A stretch of 64,000 nt of DNA from Drosophila persimilis (lineage: Eukaryota > Arthropoda > Insecta > Diptera > Drosophilidae), in the NCBI RefSeq assembly GCF_003286085.1, contig NW_020825312.1, positions 2,914,001 through 2,978,000 of the forward strand. The letters run 5' to 3'. A program made the position numbers and the translations under genes. Position 1 is the first letter of the stretch, and every line of letters begins with the position of its first letter. This document shows positions 49,232-60,500 of this stretch, one piece after another. The notes beneath the pieces are model-generated. The model did no database searches, was not told where the DNA came from, and worked only from the letters and a program-made list of their open reading frames with translations.

Positions 49232-50750
49232 GAGCAGCGCATAAAACTCACATTTCAGCGACAATGGCGGCGGCCATACGGTTGTTCTGCAATAAAATGG
49301 CGGAGAATCGTGGGCCAAACGGCTGATGGCGACTCTGCCGGCGCTCTTTTGACGGCCACGCCTCCACGGAGAGCAAAAGCAAAGGCTAAAGCAAACACAA
49401 ACAAGCGTCTCTCTCTGTGTGTGTGTGTGTCTGTGTGTGTGCGCGTCTCGCTTTGTTGCCATAACGGAAATGGACGCCATGTCGCTTGTTTGAGGAAATG
49501 TTCGTGTAGCTGTAACGCCAGTTGCAAAACGCTGCAAATATCTACAAATGTACACATGTCGGTGCCGTCCTCGCCTTCCCCTCCCCTTCCCCACCCCCTT
49601 CCGTCCACTTGCAACGGGCGGCTCCTCTTGGACGCCTCCTTGGGCTTTGTTGTTCCAAATACTCTATATGCTCTATTACTAATGGAATTTGAGAGGAATA
49701 TCTGCTCATCTTGGTCGTTTTATGGGGAAAAGCACTCGAATTTTGGATTATTTATCGCGTGTTTCTTTTGGTAAATCAGGAGAGACCCTTGGGGTGGCCA
49801 GAATACCTATGGGAAAGGGTTTAGGGGATTGGTTTTACTTGGACTTAATGAAATATTACGCATGCTGTCACGCACCGAACCTAATCGCCCTTTACCTTTT
49901 TAATCTGTTCCCCTTTCCCCATTGTCATCCGATGAGTCCAAAGCTCAATTGTAGGCTCTCAATGGCTGAAAATGTGGCCACATCGACATCCATCCTCCTT
50001 CGGTGGAACACTGGACCAACACTTCCCATCGGCATTAACTAATACGCGGACGTCTGTGTGTGTGCGTGTGTGTGTGCGAGTACTTGTGGCACTCACTATT
50101 CATATGCAGGCCGTCACATTCATATGGACATAGACATTCACTCGGATGTGTGTGTGTGTGTGTGTGTCGGCTGCTGGTGCTGGGTTTTGTTTGTTTGTTT
50201 GTTTGTTTGCTGAATGTGGGGGGCGTGTTGCGTAAATGAATGATCCGAGTCGGGGCCAGGGCAGGAGAGCGGGAGAGCAGGACCCAGACTCGACTTGACT
50301 CAAGCCTGGCCACACGCCGCGCCGTGTGTGGCACGCATGGTTGCGGGTGCACTTGCCATGTGTCGAGTGAGTGTTTGCCGCCGACCCGCCTGAGTGCTGA
50401 GTGTACTCGCCATGCATGCGTATGAGTAACGAGAGGAGGTGGCTGGGGAGGGGGGAGTGGCAGTTCCACAACAGCCGTGCCAGCGGCAGCGGTTACGCGG
50501 CGGGTGTAGCAGCATCAAGAGCACTGCTGTTCAAGAGGTTGATGTATTACAAAATACACCTCACCCCCCGCACCTCCCCACCGGCCATCACCACCGCAGC
50601 AGCGCCTACAATTTACAATGCCAAGTGTCGGCTGCAGTCGGTCTCGCTCTCTCCCCCTCCCCCACCCGCTCCCCCTCTCTCTTGTGCGAGTGTGTGACGC
50701 AGAGAGAGCGTATGAAACTAATGTGTACATGAGAATATATTCACATACCC
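43841..50750. other. Intronic sequence with simple repeats
   Basis: CTGTAT hexamers are near 44500-44521, GGGGTA hexamers near 45090-45115, GA at 46142-46155, GT at 47382-47408, CTGTAT/CTGTGT near 47610-47642, GGAAAT hexamers near 48985-49017, GA at 49054-49080, CA at 49199-49229, GT at 50145-50167 and TTTG tetramers at 50187-50210. No gene was recognised. Confidence 0.5.
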
Positions 50751-50859
50751 ATTGGCTTATGCAGAGAAAAGGGGATATTGTGTTAGTGCCAGCCTCAACG
50801 ACCAACGGCCATCGGAGAACCGCACTGGGGTACGATCGGGTCGGTTCGATCGCATGCTA

Positions 50860-51120
50860 AGCACAAAATTCAATTCAAGTCGACGCGGCGCTCAGCAAGA
50901 ACGCAAACGCTCGAAGCGAAAAATTCCAGATCAAACATGTTCGAGCCGACCTGCCGCTATCGGGCTTGGGCTGGGGCTTGCGCTTGGGTTCGGACTCGGG
51001 CTCGGGCTTGGGCGCGGGTTCGGCCTCGGGCTCGGGCTTGGGCGCGGGTTCGGGCTTGCGCTCGGGTTCGGGCTTGCGCTTGGGCTTGGGTTCAGGCTCG
51101 GGTTGTGTGCAGTTTGTCGC
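50860..51120. repeat. GGGCTTGGGCTCGGGTTCGG-type minisatellite with leader-like flank
   Basis: Six-base GGGCTT/GGGCTC/GGGTTC/GGGCGC units repeat from about 50962 to 51110. On the minus strand they read as alternating Pro with Glu, Lys or Ala, and on the plus strand as Gly-Leu. The flank at 50865-50960 (CAAGTCGACGCGG, AAGAACGCAAACG) has the look of a fly 5' leader. No donor site downstream makes it a convincing first exon. Confidence 0.6.
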
Positions 51121-53366
51121 CTGGCTTTGGCTTGCGATCTTACGAGCTTCGTGTATGAGAGTCAACAAATGCTAGACGACCGTCCAGGGAAGGGCAACTT
51201 CGGGTTTGGCTCACAGGCAAATTGATTGTGCGTGAAAGCAAATAACTGTAATGGAGTGGAGTGTGCGATGGCAGTGATAACCAAATGGATTTTATGGGCG
51301 GATCTAGTTGATACCCCAGATATGCATCTGCATGAATGGGAAGCACATAGAATATTTATAGAATATTACCTGCCCATCCACGGAGCGAGTTGTTTGCCAG
51401 AGGTGCCCTTTGCCCGATTGCAGGGTATTCCGTGGTTGGCAGGTGACTCTTTGCTGGTTTAATAATGCCAACATGTGCCCACGTGGCCCTGTGCTGTTGT
51501 CTTTCTTTTTATTATATTAATAAACATTTAATTGGCATATTCTATGGGGCATATGACGGGGGCTTTCCCCCCTTTTCACTCGTTCCGTTGCCTGTCCTTC
51601 AGCAGGCAGCCCATAGTGTCCCACCTCGGCCCCGCTACCCCCCCGATCTCTATTGAATTGCCGTAAGTGGCCATTTATTTACATATTTGCGTTGAGTGGC
51701 ACACTTCAAAGTTGCCTCGTTTGTCGTTGCCGTTGCTGCTGCTGTTGTCGCTGCTTTATGGTTATTGTTTTGCCATAGACCCTGCTGCTGCTGCTGCTGG
51801 CAGTGGCAGTGCCACTTTTTTGTTTTTTGTTTTGATATTGTTACTGGGAACTTTGCGTCATTTCATGCAATTTACGAGTTTATTGAACAGCCAGAGACTG
51901 CCAGAAGGGGCCTCCTCCTCCTGCTCCTCCTCCATTCAGGAGTGTGTGTGTGTGTGTGTGTCTGTTGTGCCACTTTAATTGCCACTTCTCGGCGCATGTC
52001 ATCAGCTGTTTGGAGTCGTTTGCTGCTGCTGTTAATGTTAATTGCTCAAAGCATTCCATGCCCATTCTAAATGCAGGCCAATAGTCCCTCGCATCCCAGT
52101 AGATCCCAGTATATTGAAGCAGTCATTGCCTCCTTGCCGCTATAATTGCAACACGATTTGCATAAACATTTGGCGGCAACGCCTCTCCACGGCCGCCTCT
52201 CCACAGCAGCCCGAAAGCGAAGTCCTTTAATGGGGCGGCATGTGGCTAATTAACGCAAATGGGAAAATGGATGGGGCTCCGTGTGTCCGTGTGTCCCTGT
52301 GTCCGTGTGTCCCTGTGTCCCGTGCCGTGCCTTGCCGTGCTGTTTGCTAGTTTGTTGCCATCCCACGCGTCTGTTTGCCCACGATAACAGCTTCGTTTTA
52401 CGAGCACTCTCGCATCCACAGTGAATGCATTCCATGGCAGGATTACAGGATTGCAGGATTTGTAGGAGTGGGGGCGGGGGCGGTTTGCGGGGCATACAGT
52501 GCGTATGGTTAACTTGATTACCGCCAATTAGCTGGCGGAAGTCTCCCGAAAAGCTGCGAATTAGCGCATTTCAGTGGCGAATAATCTTTTAGTCGGTTTA
52601 TAGCACGGCCTGAATTATGGACTCTCTCGTCTAAGCCCCTGGATGCTGGCATTTGCCTAATTTATGCATTGCCTAATGGATCTGTGCGATGAGAAATGCA
52701 TGAATCATAAGTGGGCCAGGCACGGGAAAGGCTTAGAGCCGTCTCTGGCAGTGTAGAAAAGACGGAAGGAAGGCGGAAGGGAGTATCCCTAATATTGAGA
52801 CAAAACACCTAGGAATGGGGAAAACCAGGGTAATCTTTGCCTAAACTGCCTAAAAAGTACTCCCGATTATACTTTTACCACGCTGTGACTTGTTTTGAAA
52901 TCTTTGCCCCCATTTGTTGCCGAGTTTCTGGGCAAACTACCATTCAATGAGTTTAAACTCTATTTTACATCCATCAATATATCATAACATACGATTATAG
53001 TCAAAGTATAAGTGGGTATATTACAAAAGTCTCTGATCTCTAGCCCATGGAGGGTGTCTCCAGCGAACCCCCAGTGGCCGGTCTTTTCTCCATCCGGCAG
53101 TTCCGCAATCGAGAAGAAAATTCGACAATAACGACGGGCTTGGCATTAAGAAATCCTTAGAAAATAACTTTCTTCTTTCTCTCGTGGAGCGTTTTCCGTT
53201 ACTGATTCTGATTGTTCCGTTCTGGAAGTTTGTGAAGCCCTTTCTTGGGTGCCACCCGCACAAAAGTTCTTAATCAAAATAACTTAATGATTATATTTGC
53301 TTGCAATTGCTCATTCCTTTCTACTTTCTACTTTCTACAACTTTCTCTCTCTCTCTCTCGTTGCAG
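51121..53366. other. End of the giant intron
   Basis: CTG/GCTGCT triplets are near 51740-51800, GT at 51941-51961 and GTGTCC units near 52282-52320. The stretch closes with the pyrimidine tract and TTGCAG acceptor at 53341-53366. No gene was recognised. Confidence 0.5.
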
Positions 53367-54512
53367 GACCCACTCCACTCCACTGCACGCCAAACCAATC
53401 CGACGGCCAACGCCAACGCCAACGCCAATTTTAACTACTGTTCGGGGCGCCACCAGCGACTAGCGAAGGATAATTGAATCATAAAGGAATCGGGAGAGCC
53501 GGGGCGCCAAAAAAGCGGAGAGGAGCTGCCCGAAAGTGTGCGTGCCCCGAAAGTTCGGCAGCGGGAAATGCCAACAAAGCCGAGCAAATAATTGCTGTAC
53601 CCAGATCGAGCACGGGCCAACATTACGTACACGGACGGAGAGTGGCAAGCGGAGACTGGCAAGCGGAGAGCGGCAAGCGGAGAGCGAAGGGAGAGAAGCT
53701 TGCACAGAGGCCGGCTGCAGGGAAATGAGTGGCGTCCTGCTTTAATTAAAGCCGAGCGCGGAGGAGTGCGCGGGACGTGCACGGTGCACGGAGCACGGAG
53801 CACACGGAACACACGGAGTGGAGGCAATTGAAACGCAATGTGGCTGATGCCGTGGACCGTGGACAACGCAACAAAGTGGACGAAATTGCTTTTGGAAGAG
53901 CGCGAACGCTTGCAGAACCGCAGACAGGCAGCCGATACAGCGATAGAGCGATAGAGAGAGAGCTAGACATTAATTCTGATTAAAATTTATATATTTTTTG
54001 CCGAGACCCCGAGCAACCCGTACAACGAGCCCCCCATACAAGCCCCGACCAACGACTGAGCAACAAAAACAAGCAGAAACCAAAAGGAGGAAAGCAGGAA
54101 AGCAGGAAGCAAGCTTAAAGTTTTGCATTCCTGTTGCAGGCATCTTGTGGCAGGGAATTCGGTTTTTGCATGCCGCAAGCGTTGCAGCAGCAGCAGCCAC
54201 ACATGAACACGCCGCTCTGACGAGAGCCAGCAAGGAGGACGACAAACAGCATAATTTCGTCAACTGCAGCCAAGCGGTCGTCTGTCAGCAGCAGTGGCAG
54301 TGGCATCCACATCCACATCCACAACAGCTGCAAAACATAGCCCACCACCACCTTCATCGGAGGCCCCACATCACCACCAGGAAGAGGAGGAGCAGCAAAG
54401 GCATTGTCACATCCAGCATTCAGCATTCTTTGTCATATCCCCCATTCAGGAGAAGCCCAGCACGGGAGCAGCAGCGTAGGAGGAGGCAGAGACCACCCCA
54501 AAGCCCGCACCA
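53367..54512 (+). other. app: 5' UTR part of the first coding exon of app
   Basis: This begins after a CT-rich tract and TTGCAG acceptor (last base 53366). It has many stops in the coding frame and short upstream ATG frames, fitting a long regulated leader. A second acceptor-like TTCCTGTTGCAG (ending 54139) and an AT-rich dip near 53980-54000 mean part of it could be another intron. The extent is therefore approximate. Confidence 0.55.
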
Positions 54513-57500
54513 ATGAATCTGCTCTGCTGCTGCTGTTGCAGTAACATGGCACCCAACCAGCGCGTCACACGCAAATGGGAACTGTTTGCCGGACGCAATA
54601 AATTCTACTGCGATGGATTGCTAATGTCCGCACCGCACACGGGCGTCTTCTACTTGACGTGCATCCTGATAACCGGCACCAGTGCGCTCTTCTTTGCGTT
54701 CGAGTGAGTATTCCACGACCAACGATTCGATGGTTTGCCATTTGTCCACGTCCAGGTCCTGCCCCCTGCGGCCTCTTCTGTCTGTCTGTCTGTCTCTCTG
54801 TCATTCCGTTTCGTGGCACGAGTAGTTGCATTGTTTGCAAAATGTATACGTTGCTAATTAAGCATTGCGACCAGCACACAACCCGCCCCCGTAACCCTTC
54901 CTGCCGCCACCGAGCCCCGGATCATGCTTGATTTCCAATTACGCCCACATTAATGGTCTCTGACTTTGGACTCTTGGACTCTAGCTGTGGCTCTGGCTGT
55001 GGCTGTGGCTGCTCTCTCTCGTCGTATCCAATGGCATGTAATTATTGCTGTGCAACGTGGCGTATGCGTTATGCTTGGCCTGGCAAAGGACGATGTCAGC
55101 ATTCCTCCTACTGCCACTGCTGGATACTTTTTCAGTCTTTCTCTCGCTGTTTCCGTCTACGGAGCATCTGTTGAATTACGGGCTTCGTCAAGGACCGCCG
55201 AGGGCCACAAATAGTTTCAGCTTTTGATTTGTCAATCTGCCTCCTGGTTTGGTGGCATTCAAATGTGTTGCCCACAGAAGTGTGTCCTCCTCTCCACGGA
55301 GAGCAGCAGCTTGGATTTCTGCTTTCATTTGAGCTTCAGTCATGCGGCCCACATTTCTTGGGCTCTGTCCTGGCATTTGATGTGTAAATTACTTCGATTG
55401 AATTGTGCCACAGGATCTCCGTTTGGGTTTGGTTTTTTCCGCAAATTCGAGGCAGGAATTGAAATTTGTTTGAGTTTTGATAGCAGCATTCACGTGAATC
55501 TTTGAGGATATTTCCAGCAGCGTCTCCAGCGTCTTCCTCTGCTGCTGGAGGTGCGATTCCTGTGAGGCACTGAGGCCTCAATGGCTCTCTCTTTAAAAAG
55601 GGATCTCTATGGCCACAGGGGTCCACGAAAATCTCTTATCGATGACACGATTGGTTGAACGGTAGTCGAACGATAGGCAAAAATAATCGGATATGCGACA
55701 CAGACAGCAGCCAATCGAATCCCCAGGACAGAGGAGTCACCCTGGGATTAGCTTAAACTAAAGTTGGGGCAAGGTGCTTCTGCTGCCGCTGCCGCACGTG
55801 GCTCCCATAATCATACATAATAATAATGCCCGATCTACGGGTTTGTACAGAATAAATATACGGCGATTACGTGCGAGAGGCGTGTGGGGCACGTGTCGGG
55901 GGGGTTACGCCCACAAACGTTTAGCTGCGATTCAATTTAGTTGCAATGTTGCAGTGTCCGGGTGCGTTTCCGGGTTTTTGGCCAAATAACGCATACGTCA
56001 CGTAGTACAAATAGCAATAGAAAAGGATGTTAAAGCGGCTGCATGCTGCACGGTGCACGGTGCACGGTGCACTGCCGACAGCGCGATTAGACCAAATTAT
56101 GCTCAACATTTTCTGCACGAAATCATCTCCGAGCACTGAAAGGAGGCGCCGCATGTGAGGGGCGCGCGGGAGGCGTGGGTGTGCGGCTGCACCGCAAAGA
56201 AAGAGATTGGAATCCCCCGGCCTAGAACCGTCTCTCCTCCCTACCTCCCTCCCTCCCTGCAATCCAAAATTTATTCGCTGCTGAAAAGCTGCCCCCGCAC
56301 CATGCCGCACCGCGATTTTATTTCCATTGCTTGCTTTGCATTAGCGCACAGTCGAGTGGAAGCGGAGGCAAGCAGCCCAGGAACCGGCAACTGGATGGAG
56401 CATGGATGGGCATTACAATATCTGCAATGCCTTTGAGTGCTCGCATAGTTATTCCTGCAGATATTCCCGCGAATCCACATAACATATTCGCCCCCACATC
56501 CGCAGTAGTGGCAGCATCTCGTCCTCGTCCTCGTCCCCATCCTCGTGGACCTGCAGACTCTGGCAGCCCGGGGATGTGGGCAAACTGAAATTGTGTTTCG
56601 CCCGACGCGCTCGCAATGCAAATCGCTAAAAGGTAGCACAATGCAATCGTGCCTCCTGCCTCCTACCGTGCCTGCCACCCATACCCCTCTTTAGGGCATT
56701 GTCAGCGATTTGCCAGCTGAATGCGAGGAAACCATTTTCTGAATGCATTCCCATTTAGGCGAGCTTTGTGGCAGGGGGAATTGCGTTGTCATGACAAATG
56801 TATTTAACTATTTTCGGATGGTTCTACTGTCGCTCTGTCTCCGGACTGCATTGAGTGAGTGTCCCCGAAATGATGCCACTGGCCCGTCCCCAGCCCCAGC
56901 CCCATTCCCATCCCCATCCCCGTCCCCACCGATGCCGATTACATTCGGAGCGTAGCTCTGGGACTTGTCACACATAATTGTCACTGTGCTGTCCGGGCGA
57001 GGGGGGGGAGCGGGGACACGAGTGAAAGCGGCGACTTTTGCTATTCGCAAATCGTTGGCACGCACTGGGTATTAGGGAACAATACGATGCGTGGGGCAGG
57101 GCGAGCTTCCTCGGGGAGACACGTGCCCCTCTCGGCCCCCTATTTCGGCACATATTTGCACGGGCTACGGGATTTGGGGCATTGCCAAAACACCGGGGAC
57201 TTTTTCTATGCATCTCTGAGCACTGCTCTGCCCTTTGGGGCAGTCTCTTCATTCAGTCGGGACCCAGGAGCCGAGCCTGGGGAGGCAATTCAATGGACAT
57301 CCTTAATTCAATTTGTTCTTAATTTCTTTCGAATCCTTGCTGGGATGTAAGCCATTCGGCTTTTCAGCCTTTAAATGTTTGCTTCCGAGTGGTTTCCTTT
57401 GGATACAAATACGAACGGTAGCGAAATAGGATGTATGTACGGGCAGGCCTAAGCCAAACCCGTGACGAGGCAGTTCAAGGGTTAGATCGAGTCAGGATGA

Positions 57501-60500
57501 TGCTCGTGCCCGTAGCACGAAGCCTCGAAGGTTAGCGAAGACTGTGACAACTAAGCCCCAATGAGGGCCAGAGATCGAGAGAGCTAGAGCGCGAGAGGGA
57601 CTTGGACCATGACCAACCATATACAAGTTGGTCCACTCCCGCAGCGCGCTTTTTTTTCGGGTCTTATTTTGTGCAATACCACAGCAAACTTCGTTCTTCT
57701 CTGTCTCTCTCGTCAAACAAGACGTCAAAGCGGACTCTGAAGTGCGGAGCGTGGAATAAGACCCGAAAGAGAGCCAGCGGACCGCCGTGTATAGTTCCGT
57801 CAGGGCTTGGACGCAGTGTTGCAGCATCTGTGAGCATGTTTCGGTAGAGAACCACTTGATTCCAGATTTAATAGCTAATATCGGACGGGAACCGATGTTT
57901 ATTTGCCGACCGAGTCCTCATTGCCTAATCATGAGCACGATCTGTATGTAACCGTTCTTTTGTTTCGTTGCAGCTGCCCGTTCCTGGCGGAGCGCATCAA
58001 CCCAGTCATTCCCATTGTGGGCGCCGTCCTCTACTTCTTCACGATGAGCTCCCTGCTGCGCACAACCTTCACGGACCCGGGCGTCATACCGCGTGCCTCC
58101 AACGACGAGGCGGCCTATATTGAAAAGCAAATTGGTACGTACTGCTCCCGCAGTGGCGGGCCCTGCCACAGTCCGTCCGAAAGGAAATGTGGCCAAGGTC
58201 GTCGGCTGTGCCTGTTGCCGTTGCCTGAATACCGCGGCCAGAATCCTGGCCATGTCCCCTCAGCCCAAAAGCCCCGCGCCCCAACCAGCACACAGTCGCA
58301 GTCGCAGTCATCACATATATGCAGTATATATATATTTGTTTTCACTTCATTAAGTTTGTGTGTGCTGGGTGGAGGGTGCTGGGGGCTGGGCGGGGGCATG
58401 GGTGAAATGTTTGAGGAGTGGCCTGCGAATCTGCGTGTGTGTGTGTGTGTGTTTGTTTGTGTGTTCTGTGCGGCAAGGGGGCACATGAAAAGTAATGAGC
58501 GTGCCACGACATAGAATGGAGGAAAAATAAAGTCCACATGAAAATCATCATCAAAGCGAGCGCTGGCGCTGTCGCTGTCGCTGGCGCTGCGTTTCCCCCC
58601 TGCACTAATGAGTCGCTGTTGTTGTTGCCTTTATATAAAATATTTAAAATGAGAAAACTTTTGCTCTCTCTCTCTCCCCTCCTCCCTTTCTCTCCTCCTT
58701 TCTTGCATGTCAACAACACGCTGCTGCGCGCGGTCCTCCGGCTGTCGATGCTGATGCTGCACTTCCGCTACGCCATTGCACGTCCCTGCCGCACATCCGG
58801 TTCCGGTTCGGGCTGCTCTGCTCGCTACAGAGGTGCCAAACTCGCTGAACAGCCCCACGTACCGCCCGCCGCCGCGCACCAAGGAGGTGCTCGTCAAGGG
58901 CCAGACGGTCAAGCTGAAGTACTGCTTCACCTGCAAGATCTTCCGGCCACCGCGGGCCTCCCACTGCAGCCTGTGCGACAACTGTGTGGACCGCTTCGAT
59001 CACCACTGTCCCTGGGTAAGTCAAGGACCTCGTTAGCCCCCCTAGCCCGTAGCCTGGCTTTTAATCACGGGCCGGCAGTGTCCCCAGTGCCCCGACTGCC
59101 TGACATTGAGCCTGGGCCCTCGCCTAATGCGGGGCTGCTGTGCGCATTCATTGGACGCGCAAATGTGGGACACAAAAACAGCCAATGCCTCCACCCTGCC
59201 TCCTCTGTCCGCCCACAGAGCACTGTGCCACTGCGGGTCTGACTTTAACCCAATTCCACAGCGCCAACCGCTGAGGTTGCTAATATTTTAGCAAAAATAA
59301 TTTCAGCAGAGCGCGCGCGTCACGTCTCTCGCCCTTTCCATCTCTCGGATAAAAAGCGCACCCGGCCACAGGGCCCCTCCGCCCCGTAGTTTTTGTCGCA
59401 GGCAGAGCAAAGCGGATACCCGCAAGCGCCTCAATGATGCAACAAGATGTGGCTGGGCGCGGACCAAGCAAACAGACCACAATCTCGCACAGCCACCACA
59501 GCCCAAGTAGCCGCACAGCACACTCGTATTTGTGGAGCTGTTTGCATGGCTGGCAGATGTGTGCCCGTGTGGGGCACGCAGATACCCTAAACGGAGTGGC
59601 AGCCATGGGATTTCCACTACATTCAGCGGAATTGCGGGTAGATTCGTCGCTCAGTCCTCGAGCGAGCTTTGAGCCATGTTTACGATAATTTAGCGAACAC
59701 TTGGCGATTTGTATCGTTTCCCAGTCCTTGTACGATAGTTTACTGTCGTTTTCTGCACAGATCTGAACATAAGGATGGATAGAAGGGTGTGCAGATCTCC
59801 GACCAGCGCGAAACAGGGTCCGTGCCGTCCTTTTTCCGCACCCCTTTCTCATTTGCCGGCTGAGGCGTGCTTCAAACCCCCCAGAGGAGGACCCTATCAT
59901 ACCGCAGTGGCTGCTGATGCTGCCAGCTTGAAGGTCGACTACTGCCTTTTGGGGCTTTGGCAGAAGGCGTTTTTGGGCGGCTCAAAGCGGGCGTTGGAGG
60001 GGGCTGTGGGGGCTGTGGGGGCTGTGGGGGCGCCTCCTGAAATGAAGGCATTTCTCTGGCGCTGGCAACAAATTACGAAATGCTGCGGCGCGCAGCTCTC
60101 GTGAAAATGCAATTAACCTTATTATGCCAAGGGTCTTCATTCTGTTTGTACTTTCGGTCTTAATGTCTCTCTCCCCCCCCCCTCTCTACCCCCTCTCTGC
60201 CCCTCGTTGCAGGTGGGAAACTGCGTGGGAAAGCGGAACTATCGGTTCTTTTATTTGTTTCTAGTCTCATTGGCATTTTTAGCTGTATTTATATTCTCGT
60301 GCTCTGTGACGCATTTAGTTTTATGTGAGTATAGAGTGCAAAGTGCTCCACAGATCGAAAAAGAGTAACCATTCTCCTCCCAACCCCCCAACAGTGATGA
60401 AAACCGAGCAAGAGGTCTTCGAAGTAATAAAGAAGGCGCCCTTCACTGTGATTGTTGTGTTCATTTGCTTCTTTTCGATATGGTCCGTCATCGGACTGGC

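Larger units (their letters stand above)
6422..53366 (+). other. app: Giant first intron of app (about 47 kb)
   Basis: The interval runs from the GTAAGT donor at 6422 to the acceptor at 53361-53366 (CT tract, then TTGCAG). Apart from the nested J-protein gene on the other strand, I find no convincing coding exon in it. It is dominated by simple repeats and AT-rich blocks, itemised separately. An intron of this size usually carries enhancers and alternative promoters, but this is inferred, not shown. Confidence 0.45.

Noticed and set aside
50875-51168. Minus-strand frame with PEPEPKP-type repeats as a protein gene
   Set aside because: The open frame exactly coincides with a six-base repeat, has no supporting splice or promoter signals, and is matched by an open frame on the other strand.
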